Part shown: in pieces, positions 17,262-25,524 of the stretch
How the letters are laid out: each line of letters begins with the position of its first letter
How positions within the stretch are numbered: position 1 is the stretch's first letter
DNA from: Betaproteobacteria bacterium
Lineage (GTDB): Bacteria; Pseudomonadota; Gammaproteobacteria; Burkholderiales; SG8-41
NCBI GenBank assembly: GCA_900299145.1
Contig: OMIN01000098.1
Coordinates: 86,136 to 150,135 of the forward strand
DNA: 64,000 nt
Direction: 5' to 3'
The notes under the pieces: generated by a model
What the model was told of the DNA's origin: nothing
What the model saw: the letters and a program-made list of their open reading frames with translations, nothing else
Database searches by the model: none
Program-made: the position numbers and the translations under genes

Positions 17262-19137
17262 AGGCTGCCTTGCGCTGCGTTGATTTCCCGCCGGTACGGC
17301 AAGCCGGCCCGGCATGCGTCATCTGGATCAGGTATTTCTGCATATCCCACGCGCCCGTCGGGCAACGCTCGGCGCACAGGCCGCAGTGCAGGCACACGTC
17401 CTCGTCCTTGGCCATGATGCGCCCGGTCATTTTTAGTAGCGGCGAGACGTAGAGGTCCTGCGTCTTCGGGTGCAACGAAGGTGCGTTGAGTGACTCGCGC
17501 AGTTCCTTTTCCTCGGCATCCGGCGTGAACGTGATGCAGTCCATCGGGCAGATGTCCACGCACGCATCGCATTCGATGCACAGCTTTTCGGAAAACACGG
17601 TCTGCACGTCGCAATTCAGGCAGCGTTGCGCTTCGGCAAAGCCTGACTTCTGGTCAAAACCCAACTCCACTTCAACCTTGATGTCCTTCAGCGTGAGCTT
17701 CTTGTCCTTCCAGGGCACGCGATTGCGCAGATGTTCGGAGATATCGTTGTCGTAGCTCCACTCGTGGATGCCCATCTTCTGCGACACGATATTCATCATC
17801 GGGTCGGGGCGCTCGCTCACATCCTCGCCCTGCAAAAATTTGTCGATGGACACCGCGGCATCGTGGCCATGTGCCACCGCCCAGATGATGTTCTTCGGGC
17901 CGAACGCCGCGTCGCCGCCGAAGAACAGCGTCGGCACGTTTGATTGCATGGTGACGGTGTCGACCTTCGGCATGCCCCATTTGTCCCACTCAAGACCCAC
18001 GTCCTTCTCGATCCACGGAAAGGCGTTTTCCTGGCCGATGGCCACCAGCACATCGTCGCAGGGGTAAAAATGATCCGGCTCGCCGGTGGGCACCAGGTTG
18101 CGGCGGCCCTTGGCGTCGTACTCCGCCTTCACTTTCTCGAAGGTCATGCCGACCAGTTTGCCGTTCTCGAGCTTGAACTCTTTCGGCACCAGAAAGTTGA
18201 GGATGGGAATGCCTTCTTCCACCGCGTCTTCCTTCTCCCACGGCGAGGCTTTCATTTCCTCGTAGCCGGAGCGCACGATCACTTTCACATCCTCGCCGCC
18301 GAGGCGCTTGCTGGAGCGGCAGCAGTCCATCGCCGTGTTGCCACCGCCAAGCACAATGACTTTCTTGCCGATTTTGTCGACGTGGCCGAACGACACGCTG
18401 TTCAGCCAATCAATGCCGATGTGGATATTGGCGGCGGCTTCCTTGCGGCCGGGGATTTCGAGATCCCGCCCGCGCGGCGCGCCGGTGCCGACGAAAATCG
18501 CGTCGTAGCCATCCTTCATCAACTGCTTCATGCTGTCGATGCGGTGGCCGCCTTTGTAATCGATGTTGCCGATGTCGAGGATGAAGCTGCATTCTTCGTC
18601 GATCACTTCCTCCGGCAGACGGAAGCGCGGCACCTGCGTGCGCATGAAGCCGCCCGGCTTGGGGTCGGCTTCGAACACGGTAATGTGATAACCCAGCGGC
18701 GCGAGATCGCGCGCCACGGTGAGCGACGCGGGGCCCGCGCCGACGCAGGCGATTTTCTTGCTATTGGTTTTTGCCGGCGCTTTGGGCATGCGCGGCTTTA
18801 CGTTTGCCGCGGATTTGTTGTCCGCCGTGACGCGCTTCAGGCGGCAAATCGCCACCGGCTCTGCCTTGGGCTCACCGTGCTCCGTGGGCTTGCGCATCTC
18901 GACATTGCCTTCTTCCACGCGGCCGCGGCGGCAGGCGGGCTCGCACGGGCGGTCGCAGGTGCGGCCCAAAATTCCGGGGAACACATTTGATTTCCAGTTG
19001 ACCATGTAGGCGTCGTCATAGCGGCCTTGCGCGATCAAGCGGATGTATTCAGGGACGGGCGTGTGAGCGGGGCACGCGTACTGGCAATCAACAACTTTGT
19101 GAAAGTACTCGGGATGCGAAATATCGGTGGGCTTCAA
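17260..19137 (-). CDS. GltD/NfnB-like FAD/NAD(P) oxidoreductase with two extra 4Fe-4S clusters
   Basis: 625 residues. An N-terminal iron-sulfur domain is shown by C18, C22, C61, C65 and C69. A Rossmann FAD site is CVGAGPASLTVA near 131 and an NAD(P) site is VLGGGNTAMDC. At the C-terminus are two ferredoxin motifs, CIECDACVDICP and CLHCGLCAERCP. Such proteins move electrons between ferredoxin and NAD(P)H. Its place directly upstream of korAB suggests it re-oxidises the ferredoxin produced by the 2-oxoacid enzyme, giving NAD(P)H. This is inference from context. Confidence 0.88.
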   Translation of the reverse strand: MKPTDISHPEYFHKVVDCQYACPAHTPVPEYIRLIAQGRYDDAYMVNWKSNVFPGILGRTCDRPCEPACRRGRVEEGNVEMRKPTEHGEPKAEPVAICRLKRVTADNKSAANVKPRMPKAPAKTNSKKIACVGAGPASLTVARDLAPLGYHITVFEADPKPGGFMRTQVPRFRLPEEVIDEECSFILDIGNIDYKGGHRIDSMKQLMKDGYDAIFVGTGAPRGRDLEIPGRKEAAANIHIGIDWLNSVSFGHVDKIGKKVIVLGGGNTAMDCCRSSKRLGGEDVKVIVRSGYEEMKASPWEKEDAVEEGIPILNFLVPKEFKLENGKLVGMTFEKVKAEYDAKGRRNLVPTGEPDHFYPCDDVLVAIGQENAFPWIEKDVGLEWDKWGMPKVDTVTMQSNVPTLFFGGDAAFGPKNIIWAVAHGHDAAVSIDKFLQGEDVSERPDPMMNIVSQKMGIHEWSYDNDISEHLRNRVPWKDKKLTLKDIKVEVELGFDQKSGFAEAQRCLNCDVQTVFSEKLCIECDACVDICPMDCITFTPDAEEKELRESLNAPSLHPKTQDLYVSPLLKMTGRIMAKDEDVCLHCGLCAERCPTGAWDMQKYLIQMTHAGPACRTGGKSTQRKAA

Positions 19138-19165
19138 TCACTACTCCGGGTAGGGGGATTCTTAT

Positions 19166-19198
19166 GCAACTAATTGTTTTTATTGAATAATTTGTTGC
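19166..19198 (+). repeat. AT-rich dispersed element, copy 7, between inverted arms
   Basis: The core TAATTGTTTTTATTGAATAA sits between GCAAC and GTTGC. It lies between divergent genes, within a gap of 208 bases that also holds a small GCGGTA/TACCGC stem and no gene. Confidence 0.8.
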
Positions 19199-19345
19199 AG
19201 CAAGCGCGAGATGGGACATTAAAGTGGCGGTAATACTACCGCTTTGTGACGGCGCTGAGAAGTACGGTTAAAACAGGGCAGAAAGCAGCGCTACACCCGC
19301 TGCTCACGCGCGGCTAAACTGCGCATTCATTAACGTGGAGAACTC

Positions 19346-20323
19346 ATGAAACAAGTCGTATTTCGCGCCACGGTAGGCGCACTGATGTGCGCGGGAATGC
19401 TGCGGCTACCCGAGGCGCACGCGCAATCATTTCCCTCACAGCCGCTGGAGCTGGTGGCGCACACCGCGCCCGGCGGCGGCACCGATCAGTTCGTGCGGCT
19501 GGTGGGCGAGATCCTTTTGCGTGAAAAAATGGTAACGCAGGCTCCGGTGATTTCCAATCGCGTGGGCGGCGGCGGGGCGATTGCGTATAACTACGCCAAG
19601 GGCAAGAAAGGTGATCCGCATGTGCTGCTCGCGGTGGCCACGGGCACGTTTATGTCCGCGTTGGTGCGGCCCGATCTGGGGTTTTCGCTGAATGACTTCA
19701 CGCCGGTGGCGTTTCTGGCGATGGACCCGCAAGTGGTTGCGGTGACGGGCGACAGCAAGTACACCCACATCAAGGAGCTGATCGAGGCCGCGAAGCGCGA
19801 ACCCAACAGCATCGTCAGCGCCATCGCCTCGGCCACCGGCTCCGGGCGGCTGTTTCAATACATGCTCGAAAAGCAGACCGGTGCGAAGTTCAACTACGTG
19901 TCGTTCAAGAGCGGTTCTGAGGCGGGCACCGCAGTGGCTGGCGGCCACGTGCATCTGACAACGGAAAACCACAGCGAAGTCGCGGCACATCTGGAATCGA
20001 AAAAGGTGCGCGTGCTGGCGGTGACCGGCGAAAAGCGCATGGCGGCGCTGCCCAACGTGCCAACCATGAAGGAATTGGGCTTCCCCATCGTGGTGGGCAC
20101 GGGCCGCGGGATCGTGATGCCGGCAGGCGTGCCGCGCGAACCGGTTGTTGCGGTGGAAAACATGCTCCGGCGCATGATGGCGTCAAAGCAGTGGAAGGAT
20201 TATTCGGCGGGCAACAACTTCGAGGAGAACTTTCTCGACGGCGCGCAGTTTCGCAAGTATCTCGAATCGCGACGCGACGAGTTCCGCGATTTTCTGACAC
20301 ACGTGGGCTTGTTGAAGAAATAG
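19346..20323 (+). CDS. TctC/Bug-like periplasmic receptor, divergent member
   Basis: 325 residues with a signal peptide ending HAQ. Family marks are FPSQPLELVAHTAPGGGTD and NRVGGGGAIAYN. The rest departs from the classic members (for example KGKKGDPHVLL in place of the DGYTLL region). It likely binds a carboxylate but may differ in ligand. RBS: GTGGAG before ATG 19346. A related receptor follows at 20415, so the two may form one unit with 21493. Confidence 0.88.
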   Translation: MKQVVFRATVGALMCAGMLRLPEAHAQSFPSQPLELVAHTAPGGGTDQFVRLVGEILLREKMVTQAPVISNRVGGGGAIAYNYAKGKKGDPHVLLAVATGTFMSALVRPDLGFSLNDFTPVAFLAMDPQVVAVTGDSKYTHIKELIEAAKREPNSIVSAIASATGSGRLFQYMLEKQTGAKFNYVSFKSGSEAGTAVAGGHVHLTTENHSEVAAHLESKKVRVLAVTGEKRMAALPNVPTMKELGFPIVVGTGRGIVMPAGVPREPVVAVENMLRRMMASKQWKDYSAGNNFEENFLDGAQFRKYLESRRDEFRDFLTHVGLLKK

Positions 20324-20340
20324 CGAATGTTTGTTCGCTA
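20321..20340 (+). other. Short hairpin at the stop codon of the Bug gene
   Basis: TAGCGAA and TTCGCTA form a seven-base stem that includes the TAG stop at 20321. No U-run follows. It may be a weak terminator or a 3' stabiliser. Confidence 0.4.
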
Positions 20341-20378
20341 CGTTCTTCAGGCTTCGCGCCGCGCCCGGGCGGAGCGTT

Positions 20379-20403
20379 ATAACTATCTGATTTAATTACT
20401 TTT
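20379..20403 (+). repeat. AT-rich dispersed element, copy 8
   Basis: Reads ATAACTATCTGATTTAATTA then CTTTT, between two codirectional Bug genes and about 12 bases before the second start. Confidence 0.75.
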
Positions 20404-20414
20404 GGGTGGCTGAC

Positions 20415-21422
20415 ATGAGCCGGCAACAAAAGCAGAGGTCGCACGTTGATGCGATATTAAGCGTGGCGCTGATTGCGCTGGCAACGCTTGCCGTGAACGC
20501 GGGCGCACAGGGCTGGAAGCCCGAAAACCCGATAGAAGTCATCGTCAATTGCGCGCCGGGCTGCGGGCCGGATCGCGTAGGGCGGCTGATGGCGGGTGTG
20601 TTTCAGACGCAAAAGTTTGTCGATACCCCGGTGTCAGTGCAGAACCGGCCCGGTGGCGGCGGTGCGGTGGCGCAAACCTATCTCAATCAGTTTTCCGGCA
20701 ACGGACATTACATTTTTCACACCGGCAAAGGGGTGCTGACCAACCACGCGATGGGCCGCGTTGTGGCCCCGTATACCGAGTTGACACCCATTGCCAATCT
20801 CTTCGGCGAGTACATCGGCGTGGCGGTGAAGCCGGATTCAAATATCAAATCGGGACGCGATCTCATCGAGCGGTTGCGCAAAGACCCGGCGGCGGTGAGT
20901 TTTGGCATTGCCACCAGCCTTGGCAATACCAATCATCAGGGGTTCGCCGGCGCATTGAAAGCCGCCGGCGTGGATGTACGCAAGACGCGCAATGTCATAT
21001 TTCAGTCGGGCGCGCTGGCGATTACCGCCATGCTCGGTGGGCACATCGATGTGGTTCCGGTGTCGGTGGGCAGTTGGGTGCCGCACCTGAAAAACAATGC
21101 TGTGCGCGTGATCGCGGTGTCGTCGGCGCAACGACTACCGGGATTTTTTTCAGGCATCCCGACGTGGCGCGAGCAGGGCGCGAATTCGGTGGTCTCCAAC
21201 TGGCGCGGCGTGTTTGGCCCGCGCGGCATGACCGCGGCACAAGTGGCGTTCTGGGAATCGGCATTTCAGAAACTCATGGAGACGCCGGAATGGAAAAATG
21301 AAATGGTCACGTTAAATGGTTTGTCGGAATTCATGGGCGCCGCGCGGTTGAAAAAATACATGGAAGAAGACTACGCCGAGATCAAGGCCTTCCTGGTGGA
21401 GCTGGAGCTGGCGAAAAAGTAG
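20415..21422 (+). CDS. TctC/Bug-like periplasmic receptor, divergent member
   Basis: About 335 residues with a signal peptide ending NAGAQ. The mature start PIEVIVNCAPGCGPDRVGRL and NRPGGGGAVAQTYLN show the family, though the usual PFPPGG is replaced by a Cys-containing loop. It resembles the receptor at 19346 in being off-type. Starts GTG 20406 and ATG 20415 are both possible; neither has a strong ribosome binding site. Ligand unknown. Confidence 0.87.
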   Translation: MSRQQKQRSHVDAILSVALIALATLAVNAGAQGWKPENPIEVIVNCAPGCGPDRVGRLMAGVFQTQKFVDTPVSVQNRPGGGGAVAQTYLNQFSGNGHYIFHTGKGVLTNHAMGRVVAPYTELTPIANLFGEYIGVAVKPDSNIKSGRDLIERLRKDPAAVSFGIATSLGNTNHQGFAGALKAAGVDVRKTRNVIFQSGALAITAMLGGHIDVVPVSVGSWVPHLKNNAVRVIAVSSAQRLPGFFSGIPTWREQGANSVVSNWRGVFGPRGMTAAQVAFWESAFQKLMETPEWKNEMVTLNGLSEFMGAARLKKYMEEDYAEIKAFLVELELAKK

Positions 21423-21467
21423 TAGTGATTGCGTTGATGGCCGTGCCAACGGATATTCAACCTTCTT

Positions 21468-21494
21468 AAAATATTAATAAAAACAAATACTTAT
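21468..21494 (-). repeat. AT-rich dispersed element, copy 9, running into a start codon
   Basis: On the minus strand reads ATAAGTATTTGTTTTTATTA then ATATTTT. On the plus strand its end supplies the AT of the ATG at 21493, so the gene has no visible Shine-Dalgarno site. Confidence 0.85.
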
Positions 21495-22488
21495 GAAATT
21501 CACTTGGTGCGCGGCAATCAGTGATTTGGGCGTCATGATGCTGTGCTGTGCGTCGATCATCGCCGTCAATGCAACCGCACTTGCTGCAGACAACTGGCCC
21601 AGCAAACCCGTGCGCATCGTCAACCCGTACACCGCGGGCGGCGGCGTCGACGTCGTGGGCCGTGCCATTGCGCAGCAGTTGTCGGAGCTGTGGGGCCAGC
21701 CGGTGGTGACGGACAATCGTCCCGGCGCGGGCACCACGCTCGGCATGGAAATCGTCGCCCACGCGCCGGCCGATGGCTACACGCTGCTGGTGAGCAACGG
21801 CGCAGTGGCAACTGCACCAGCGCTGTATCCAAAGTTGAATTACAACGTGAGCAAAGACCTTGCGCCCATCGTGCTGGCGGTGCAATCGCCGTACGTTCTG
21901 ACCGTGCATCCCTCGGTTAAAGCCCAATCGGTGCAGGCGTTGTTGAGCCTTGCGCGCGCGCAGCCTGGCAAGCTCACCTACGGCTCGGTCGGCATGGGCT
22001 CACCCGCGCATCTGATGACGGAACTCTTGCGCGCGATGACCGGTACCGACATGGTGCACGTGCCATACAAAGGCGGCGCGCCGTCTACCACCGGGCTGCT
22101 GTCCGGCGAAATTCAGGTGCTGTTCAGTCCCATCTCCACCATGCTGCCGCACGCCAGGGCAGGCCGCGCGCGCGTGCTGGCGGTATCCAGCGCCAAACGC
22201 GTGGAACTTGCGCCGGATTTACCGTCAGTGGCCGAAGCCGGCGTGCCGGGTTTCGATGGTACCAGTTGGTATCCGTTCTTCGCGCCCGCGCGCACGCCAA
22301 TGGCGCTGATTCAGAAAATCAACACCGACATCAACCGCATTCTGCAAAAACCGGACGTGCGCAGCCGCTTTCTCGCCATGGGCATGATTCCGGCGGGTGG
22401 CGCGCCGGAGGTGTTGCGCGATTATCTGGCGGTGGAAATCAAACGCTGGGGGAAGGTGATTGCGGATACCGGCGTTAGGGCGGAGTAG
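21493..22488 (+). CDS. TctC/Bug-family periplasmic solute receptor
   Basis: 331 residues. A signal peptide ending ALAAD leads into NWPSKPVRIVNPYTAGGGVD, RPGAGTTLGME, DGYTLLVSNG, VPYKGGAPS and the ending RWGKVIADTGVRAE. A classic member. The ATG directly follows an AT-rich dispersed element with no AGGAG upstream; an internal start at MMLCCAS would still leave a signal peptide. Its tail overlaps the broken tetR gene on the other strand. Confidence 0.92.
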   Translation: MKFTWCAAISDLGVMMLCCASIIAVNATALAADNWPSKPVRIVNPYTAGGGVDVVGRAIAQQLSELWGQPVVTDNRPGAGTTLGMEIVAHAPADGYTLLVSNGAVATAPALYPKLNYNVSKDLAPIVLAVQSPYVLTVHPSVKAQSVQALLSLARAQPGKLTYGSVGMGSPAHLMTELLRAMTGTDMVHVPYKGGAPSTTGLLSGEIQVLFSPISTMLPHARAGRARVLAVSSAKRVELAPDLPSVAEAGVPGFDGTSWYPFFAPARTPMALIQKINTDINRILQKPDVRSRFLAMGMIPAGGAPEVLRDYLAVEIKRWGKVIADTGVRAE

Positions 22489-23107
22489 CTGATTTTTTCT
22501 ATACTTAGGATTCGCCGCTTGCCGCTTTGACTTTTAGTCTCCGAGAGTGCCTGGCAAACCAGCGCGCGAGCGACCCAGGCAATGACTTCCAGCGTTTCGT
22601 CACCGCTGGTACGGCCGATATCACGGACGGCTATCAGGGCTTCCGTACCCATCACCATGTTGAGCGCCTGTTTCAGACGTGTTCGTGCGGCGAGCGTTAG
22701 CTGCTTGTCCAGCAAGTCGACGACGGGGTCGATGTAGCTCATGCGCCGGCCCGGCCGCAACGGCGCCTTTTCCGCCGTGTTTTCCAGCCAGACCGTCAGA
22801 AATGAACGCCCCGTGGCGTGCAGGCCGATCACTTCGCTGATCAAAAGGCTGGTCCACTCGGAAGCGGCCCGACTGGTACCTTCGCCCGGGTCGTTGTCTC
22901 ACGGACTAGCGCGGCTATCGACGGAAAGTAGCGATAGGCCGTGGCGCGCGACACCATGGCTTGCTCTGCCACTTCATCGAGCGTCGGATTGCGTCCTTCC
23001 TCGCGCAAGGCTAGGGCGGCGTCGATCAGCGCCTGGCGCGTGCGGCGCTTTGGGTTGACGTGGCCTGCCGCTTCAAGAGGGCGTGGCGGCGGGCTTGACT
23101 TATTTTT
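22422..23107 (-). pseudogene. TetR-family regulator, frameshifted and without a start codon
   Basis: The minus strand encodes a clear TetR helix-turn-helix (QALIDAALALREEG, TLDEVAEQAMVSRATAYRYF) at about 22935-23050. The C-terminal domain (SEVIGLHATGRSFLTVWLEN, YIDPVVDLLDKQL) continues in another frame from about 22895 down to 22422. The shift lies near 22880-22905. The only upstream ATG (23113) is followed at once by a stop. Either the gene is decayed or the sequence holds an indel error. It is divergent from the cupin gene, with palindromes between. Confidence 0.75.
22491..22507 (-). repeat. Possible degenerate AT-rich dispersed element
   Basis: On the minus strand reads TAAGTATAGAAAAAATC just after the stop of the Bug gene. 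Only the first half matches the other copies, so it may be a decayed copy or chance. Confidence 0.35.
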
Positions 23108-23121
23108 TTACATGAACAATA

Positions 23122-23139
23122 ATGAGATAAATATCTCAT
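23122..23139. promoter_or_regulatory. Perfect palindrome, candidate TetR operator
   Basis: ATGAGATA-AA-TATCTCAT is an 8+2+8 perfect palindrome between the divergent tetR remnant and cupin gene, where a TetR protein would bind. A second palindrome follows at 23144-23155. Confidence 0.6.
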
Positions 23140-23143
23140 AAAG

Positions 23144-23155
23144 AGATTAAAATCT
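23144..23155. promoter_or_regulatory. Second short palindrome beside the candidate operator
   Basis: AGATT-AA-AATCT, a 5+2+5 palindrome that shares the AGAT...ATCT core of the neighbouring 18-base palindrome. Confidence 0.45.
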
Positions 23156-23225
23156 TATTGTGGCACAGAGTCCGGAGCCTTCCGAAGCCTTACCCCTGCG
23201 ACTACGTTACAGGAGACCCCCCATC

Positions 23226-23669
23226 ATGAGCAGCCAGGCGTTAGTACTGACCCCCGATCAACAGGCTCGCGCCCTTAATGTTGTTGGTATGCAGATCAAG
23301 GTGCTTGCGTCCAATGTGGACACCCAAAGCTTTGGCATTACCCTGCAAGAGGGCCCTGAAGGCGCCGGCCCGCCGCTGCACCGGCATGGCTGGGACGAGG
23401 CGTTCTATGTGCTCAAGGGCGCGGTGAATTTCCAGTGTGACGGCGACCGAATTGTTTGCGCTGCAGGCACGCTCGTCCATGTGCCGTGCGGCACTTTCCA
23501 TGGCTTTAGCTTCGGACAAGGCGGTGGGTCGATGCTAGAAATCTCCGGCGCGGGCGCGAACGCGGCCCCCTTTTTTACGGCCATCCACAACGAAATTCCC
23601 GCCGGGCCGCCGAATATTCCAAAGCTGCTTGAGTTGGCGCGACAACACGGCGTCGAGTTCGCGGTGTAG
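23226..23669 (+). CDS. Small cupin-domain protein
   Basis: 147 residues, one cupin barrel. Metal-binding motif 1 is PPLHRHGWDEAFYVLKG and motif 2 is VHVPCGTFHGFSF. Such proteins bind small molecules or act as isomerases and dioxygenases; no specific role can be named. ATG 23226 has AGGAGA nine bases upstream. It is probably controlled by the adjacent TetR palindromes, though that regulator appears broken. Confidence 0.82.
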   Translation: MSSQALVLTPDQQARALNVVGMQIKVLASNVDTQSFGITLQEGPEGAGPPLHRHGWDEAFYVLKGAVNFQCDGDRIVCAAGTLVHVPCGTFHGFSFGQGGGSMLEISGAGANAAPFFTAIHNEIPAGPPNIPKLLELARQHGVEFAV

Positions 23670-23718
23670 CCCGTTTTTCGACAAGCCATGGGTCACCCGT
23701 CCTGCCCGCCATCGCATC

Positions 23719-24081
23719 ATGAATATCCCTGCAGCCACCACGCCGGCGCTTGTACTCGCGTCCACACGCGCACTACTTGCCGGCTTGTGCCTGTTCGTCG
23801 GCTTGAAGTGGATGGGGAAGGACGCGTTTCTCGCTGCGGCCTGGTACGCAATCCCGGCCCTTTTTGTCGCCCTGGGGCAGCGGTGGGCCCTTTGGCTCAC
23901 GCTAGCCATGAACGGGATAACGGTCGCGCTGGGGCTATTGGTGCTGCCGGACTTTGGCCGCCTCCATGGCGGCGAAATATTCGCCTATGCCAGCGTGCCG
24001 GCGATCCTTGAGATTCTGTTGGCAATCCACATGATCCGGGTCCGTGCGAAACCCTGTAACAGCAACAATAAGCACCGATGA
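23719..24081 (+). CDS. Small integral membrane protein, function unknown
   Basis: About 120 residues with roughly four hydrophobic helices (LVLASTRALLAGLCLFVGL, AAAWYAIPALFVALG, WLTLAMNGITVALGLLVLP, VPAILEILLAIHMI) and a basic polar tail. I do not recognise a family. It follows the cupin gene by about 50 bases and may be cotranscribed. A longer TTG start at 23629 would overlap the cupin gene and is less likely. Confidence 0.65.
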   Translation: MNIPAATTPALVLASTRALLAGLCLFVGLKWMGKDAFLAAAWYAIPALFVALGQRWALWLTLAMNGITVALGLLVLPDFGRLHGGEIFAYASVPAILEILLAIHMIRVRAKPCNSNNKHR

Positions 24082-24083
24082 AT

Positions 24084-24112
24084 TAAGTATTTGTTTTAAT
24101 TAAATTATTTTT
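24084..24112 (+). repeat. AT-rich dispersed element, copy 10
   Basis: Reads TAAGTATTTGTTTTAATTAA then ATTATTTTT. Directly after it comes the C-terminal remnant of a Bug gene. Confidence 0.85.
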
Positions 24113-24121
24113 GGATGCTAT

Positions 24122-24178
24122 AGAGGAATCGCCCGCTGGGGCAAGGCGGTGAAGCACACCGGCGAAACCGCAGAGTAA
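24122..24178 (+). pseudogene. C-terminal remnant of a TctC/Bug receptor gene
   Basis: The frame reads RGIARWGKAVKHTGETAE then TAA. This closely matches Bug C-termini in the window, such as EIKRWGKVIADTGVRAE at 22431-22485. Only about 18 codons survive. The upstream boundary is the AT-rich element at 24084-24112, so nearly a whole receptor gene was lost at that junction. No start codon or signal peptide remains. Confidence 0.7.
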
Positions 24179-24187
24179 CGAACGGCG

Positions 24188-25360
24188 CTATGCAGCTTTC
24201 GGTCCCCGCCCCTGCATCGCATACCACAACACGGCAACGCCGGTGATGCCGATGGGAATCAGCGAAATGTAATTGAGCAGCGTCCAGCCGCCGGTGGTAA
24301 CCAGCGCGCCGGACGAAAACGAGGTAACCATCATCACCGCGAATACGCAAAAGTTGATGGCGCCTTGCGCCTTGTCTTTTTCTTCGGGCCGGTAGGCTTG
24401 GAGCGACAGGGCAGTGCCTGCGGTGAACAGGAAATTCCAGCCCACGCCGACGAGGAACATCGAGATCAGGAAGTGCATCACGTCGACACCCGACAACGCG
24501 ACCGCGATACAGATCAGGTTCAGTACCACGCCCACGGCGAGAATGGTGACCGCGCCGTAACGCTTGATGAGTTGCCCGGTGAAAAATCCCGGCGCAAACA
24601 TCCCGATGACGTGCCATTCCAGCACCAGTGCCGCGTCACTGAACGGGTGGCCGCACACCTGCATGGCAATGGGGGAGGCTGACATGGTGATATTCATCAC
24701 ACCGTAGCCTAGCGCCGCTGCTGCCGTGCTGACGATGAACACGGGTTGGCGCATGATTTCCGACAACGGGCGGCCACCACCAGCGCCGGGCTTTTTGGCG
24801 GGCACTGGCGGAAATGTCACCAGCGAGATTACCACCATGGCAATCAGCGCCACACCCGCCAGTGCGACGTACGCCGCCGCGAACGGCGTGGTCCACAAAT
24901 GCTGCGTCCACTTCGCCAGATTGGGGCCGATCACGCCGCCGATGATGCCGCCGGCCAGCACCATCGAGACCGCGCGTTCGCGGTATTCGGGCTTGGCGAG
25001 TTCCGCTGCCGCAAAACGGTACAATTGCCCGTTAGCGCTGTAATAGCCGGAGATCACCGTGGCCGTCACCAGCAGCCAGAAATTCTTGTTGATGACCGCG
25101 TAGGCTGCCAGCAGCGTCGAGAAAAACGCCACCGCCAGCCCAATCTGAAACGACGCCTTGCGCCCCCAGCGCGCCTGCGATGCCGCCACTGGCCCGGTGG
25201 AAATCGCGCCGCCGACGACGTAGCCCAATATCGGCAGCGTCGCCATCCAGCTCAATGGCGCAAGCGAATACCCCACCAGCCCGTTGACCGCGACGAAGAG
25301 TACGTTATTGGTGAGAAACAGGCCCTGCGCGGCGGCCATCAGCCAGAGGTTGCGGTTCAT
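24188..25360 (-). CDS. MFS transporter
   Basis: 390 residues, about twelve hydrophobic helices. The loop after helix two has RWGRKASFQIG, a variant of the MFS signature, and a similar basic loop follows helix eight. It is a proton-driven transporter of an unknown small molecule. No neighbour on the same strand is close enough to assign a substrate, although a gamma-glutamyltransferase gene follows upstream on the same strand after 164 bases. Confidence 0.85.
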   Translation of the reverse strand: MNRNLWLMAAAQGLFLTNNVLFVAVNGLVGYSLAPLSWMATLPILGYVVGGAISTGPVAASQARWGRKASFQIGLAVAFFSTLLAAYAVINKNFWLLVTATVISGYYSANGQLYRFAAAELAKPEYRERAVSMVLAGGIIGGVIGPNLAKWTQHLWTTPFAAAYVALAGVALIAMVVISLVTFPPVPAKKPGAGGGRPLSEIMRQPVFIVSTAAAALGYGVMNITMSASPIAMQVCGHPFSDAALVLEWHVIGMFAPGFFTGQLIKRYGAVTILAVGVVLNLICIAVALSGVDVMHFLISMFLVGVGWNFLFTAGTALSLQAYRPEEKDKAQGAINFCVFAVMMVTSFSSGALVTTGGWTLLNYISLIPIGITGVAVLWYAMQGRGPKAA

Positions 25361-25524
25361 TGAGCGTGGGGTGTCTCGACGCGTGCTCGCATAACACGCT
25401 ACGCGCGAGAAATACTGGATTGAAAGAAACGTGCCGAGTCTAGCGGTTTAGGCGGGGCACGTCACGCGAGAAAACCTGCAGATAAAAGTTATCTATTGTG
25501 TGCAAATAGGCGCAAATCACAGCA

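Noticed and set aside
20770..20775. GTATAC in a Bug gene as a GntR site
   Set aside because: It lies inside coding sequence and lacks the flanking T and A of the island operators. The same holds for a copy near 29290.
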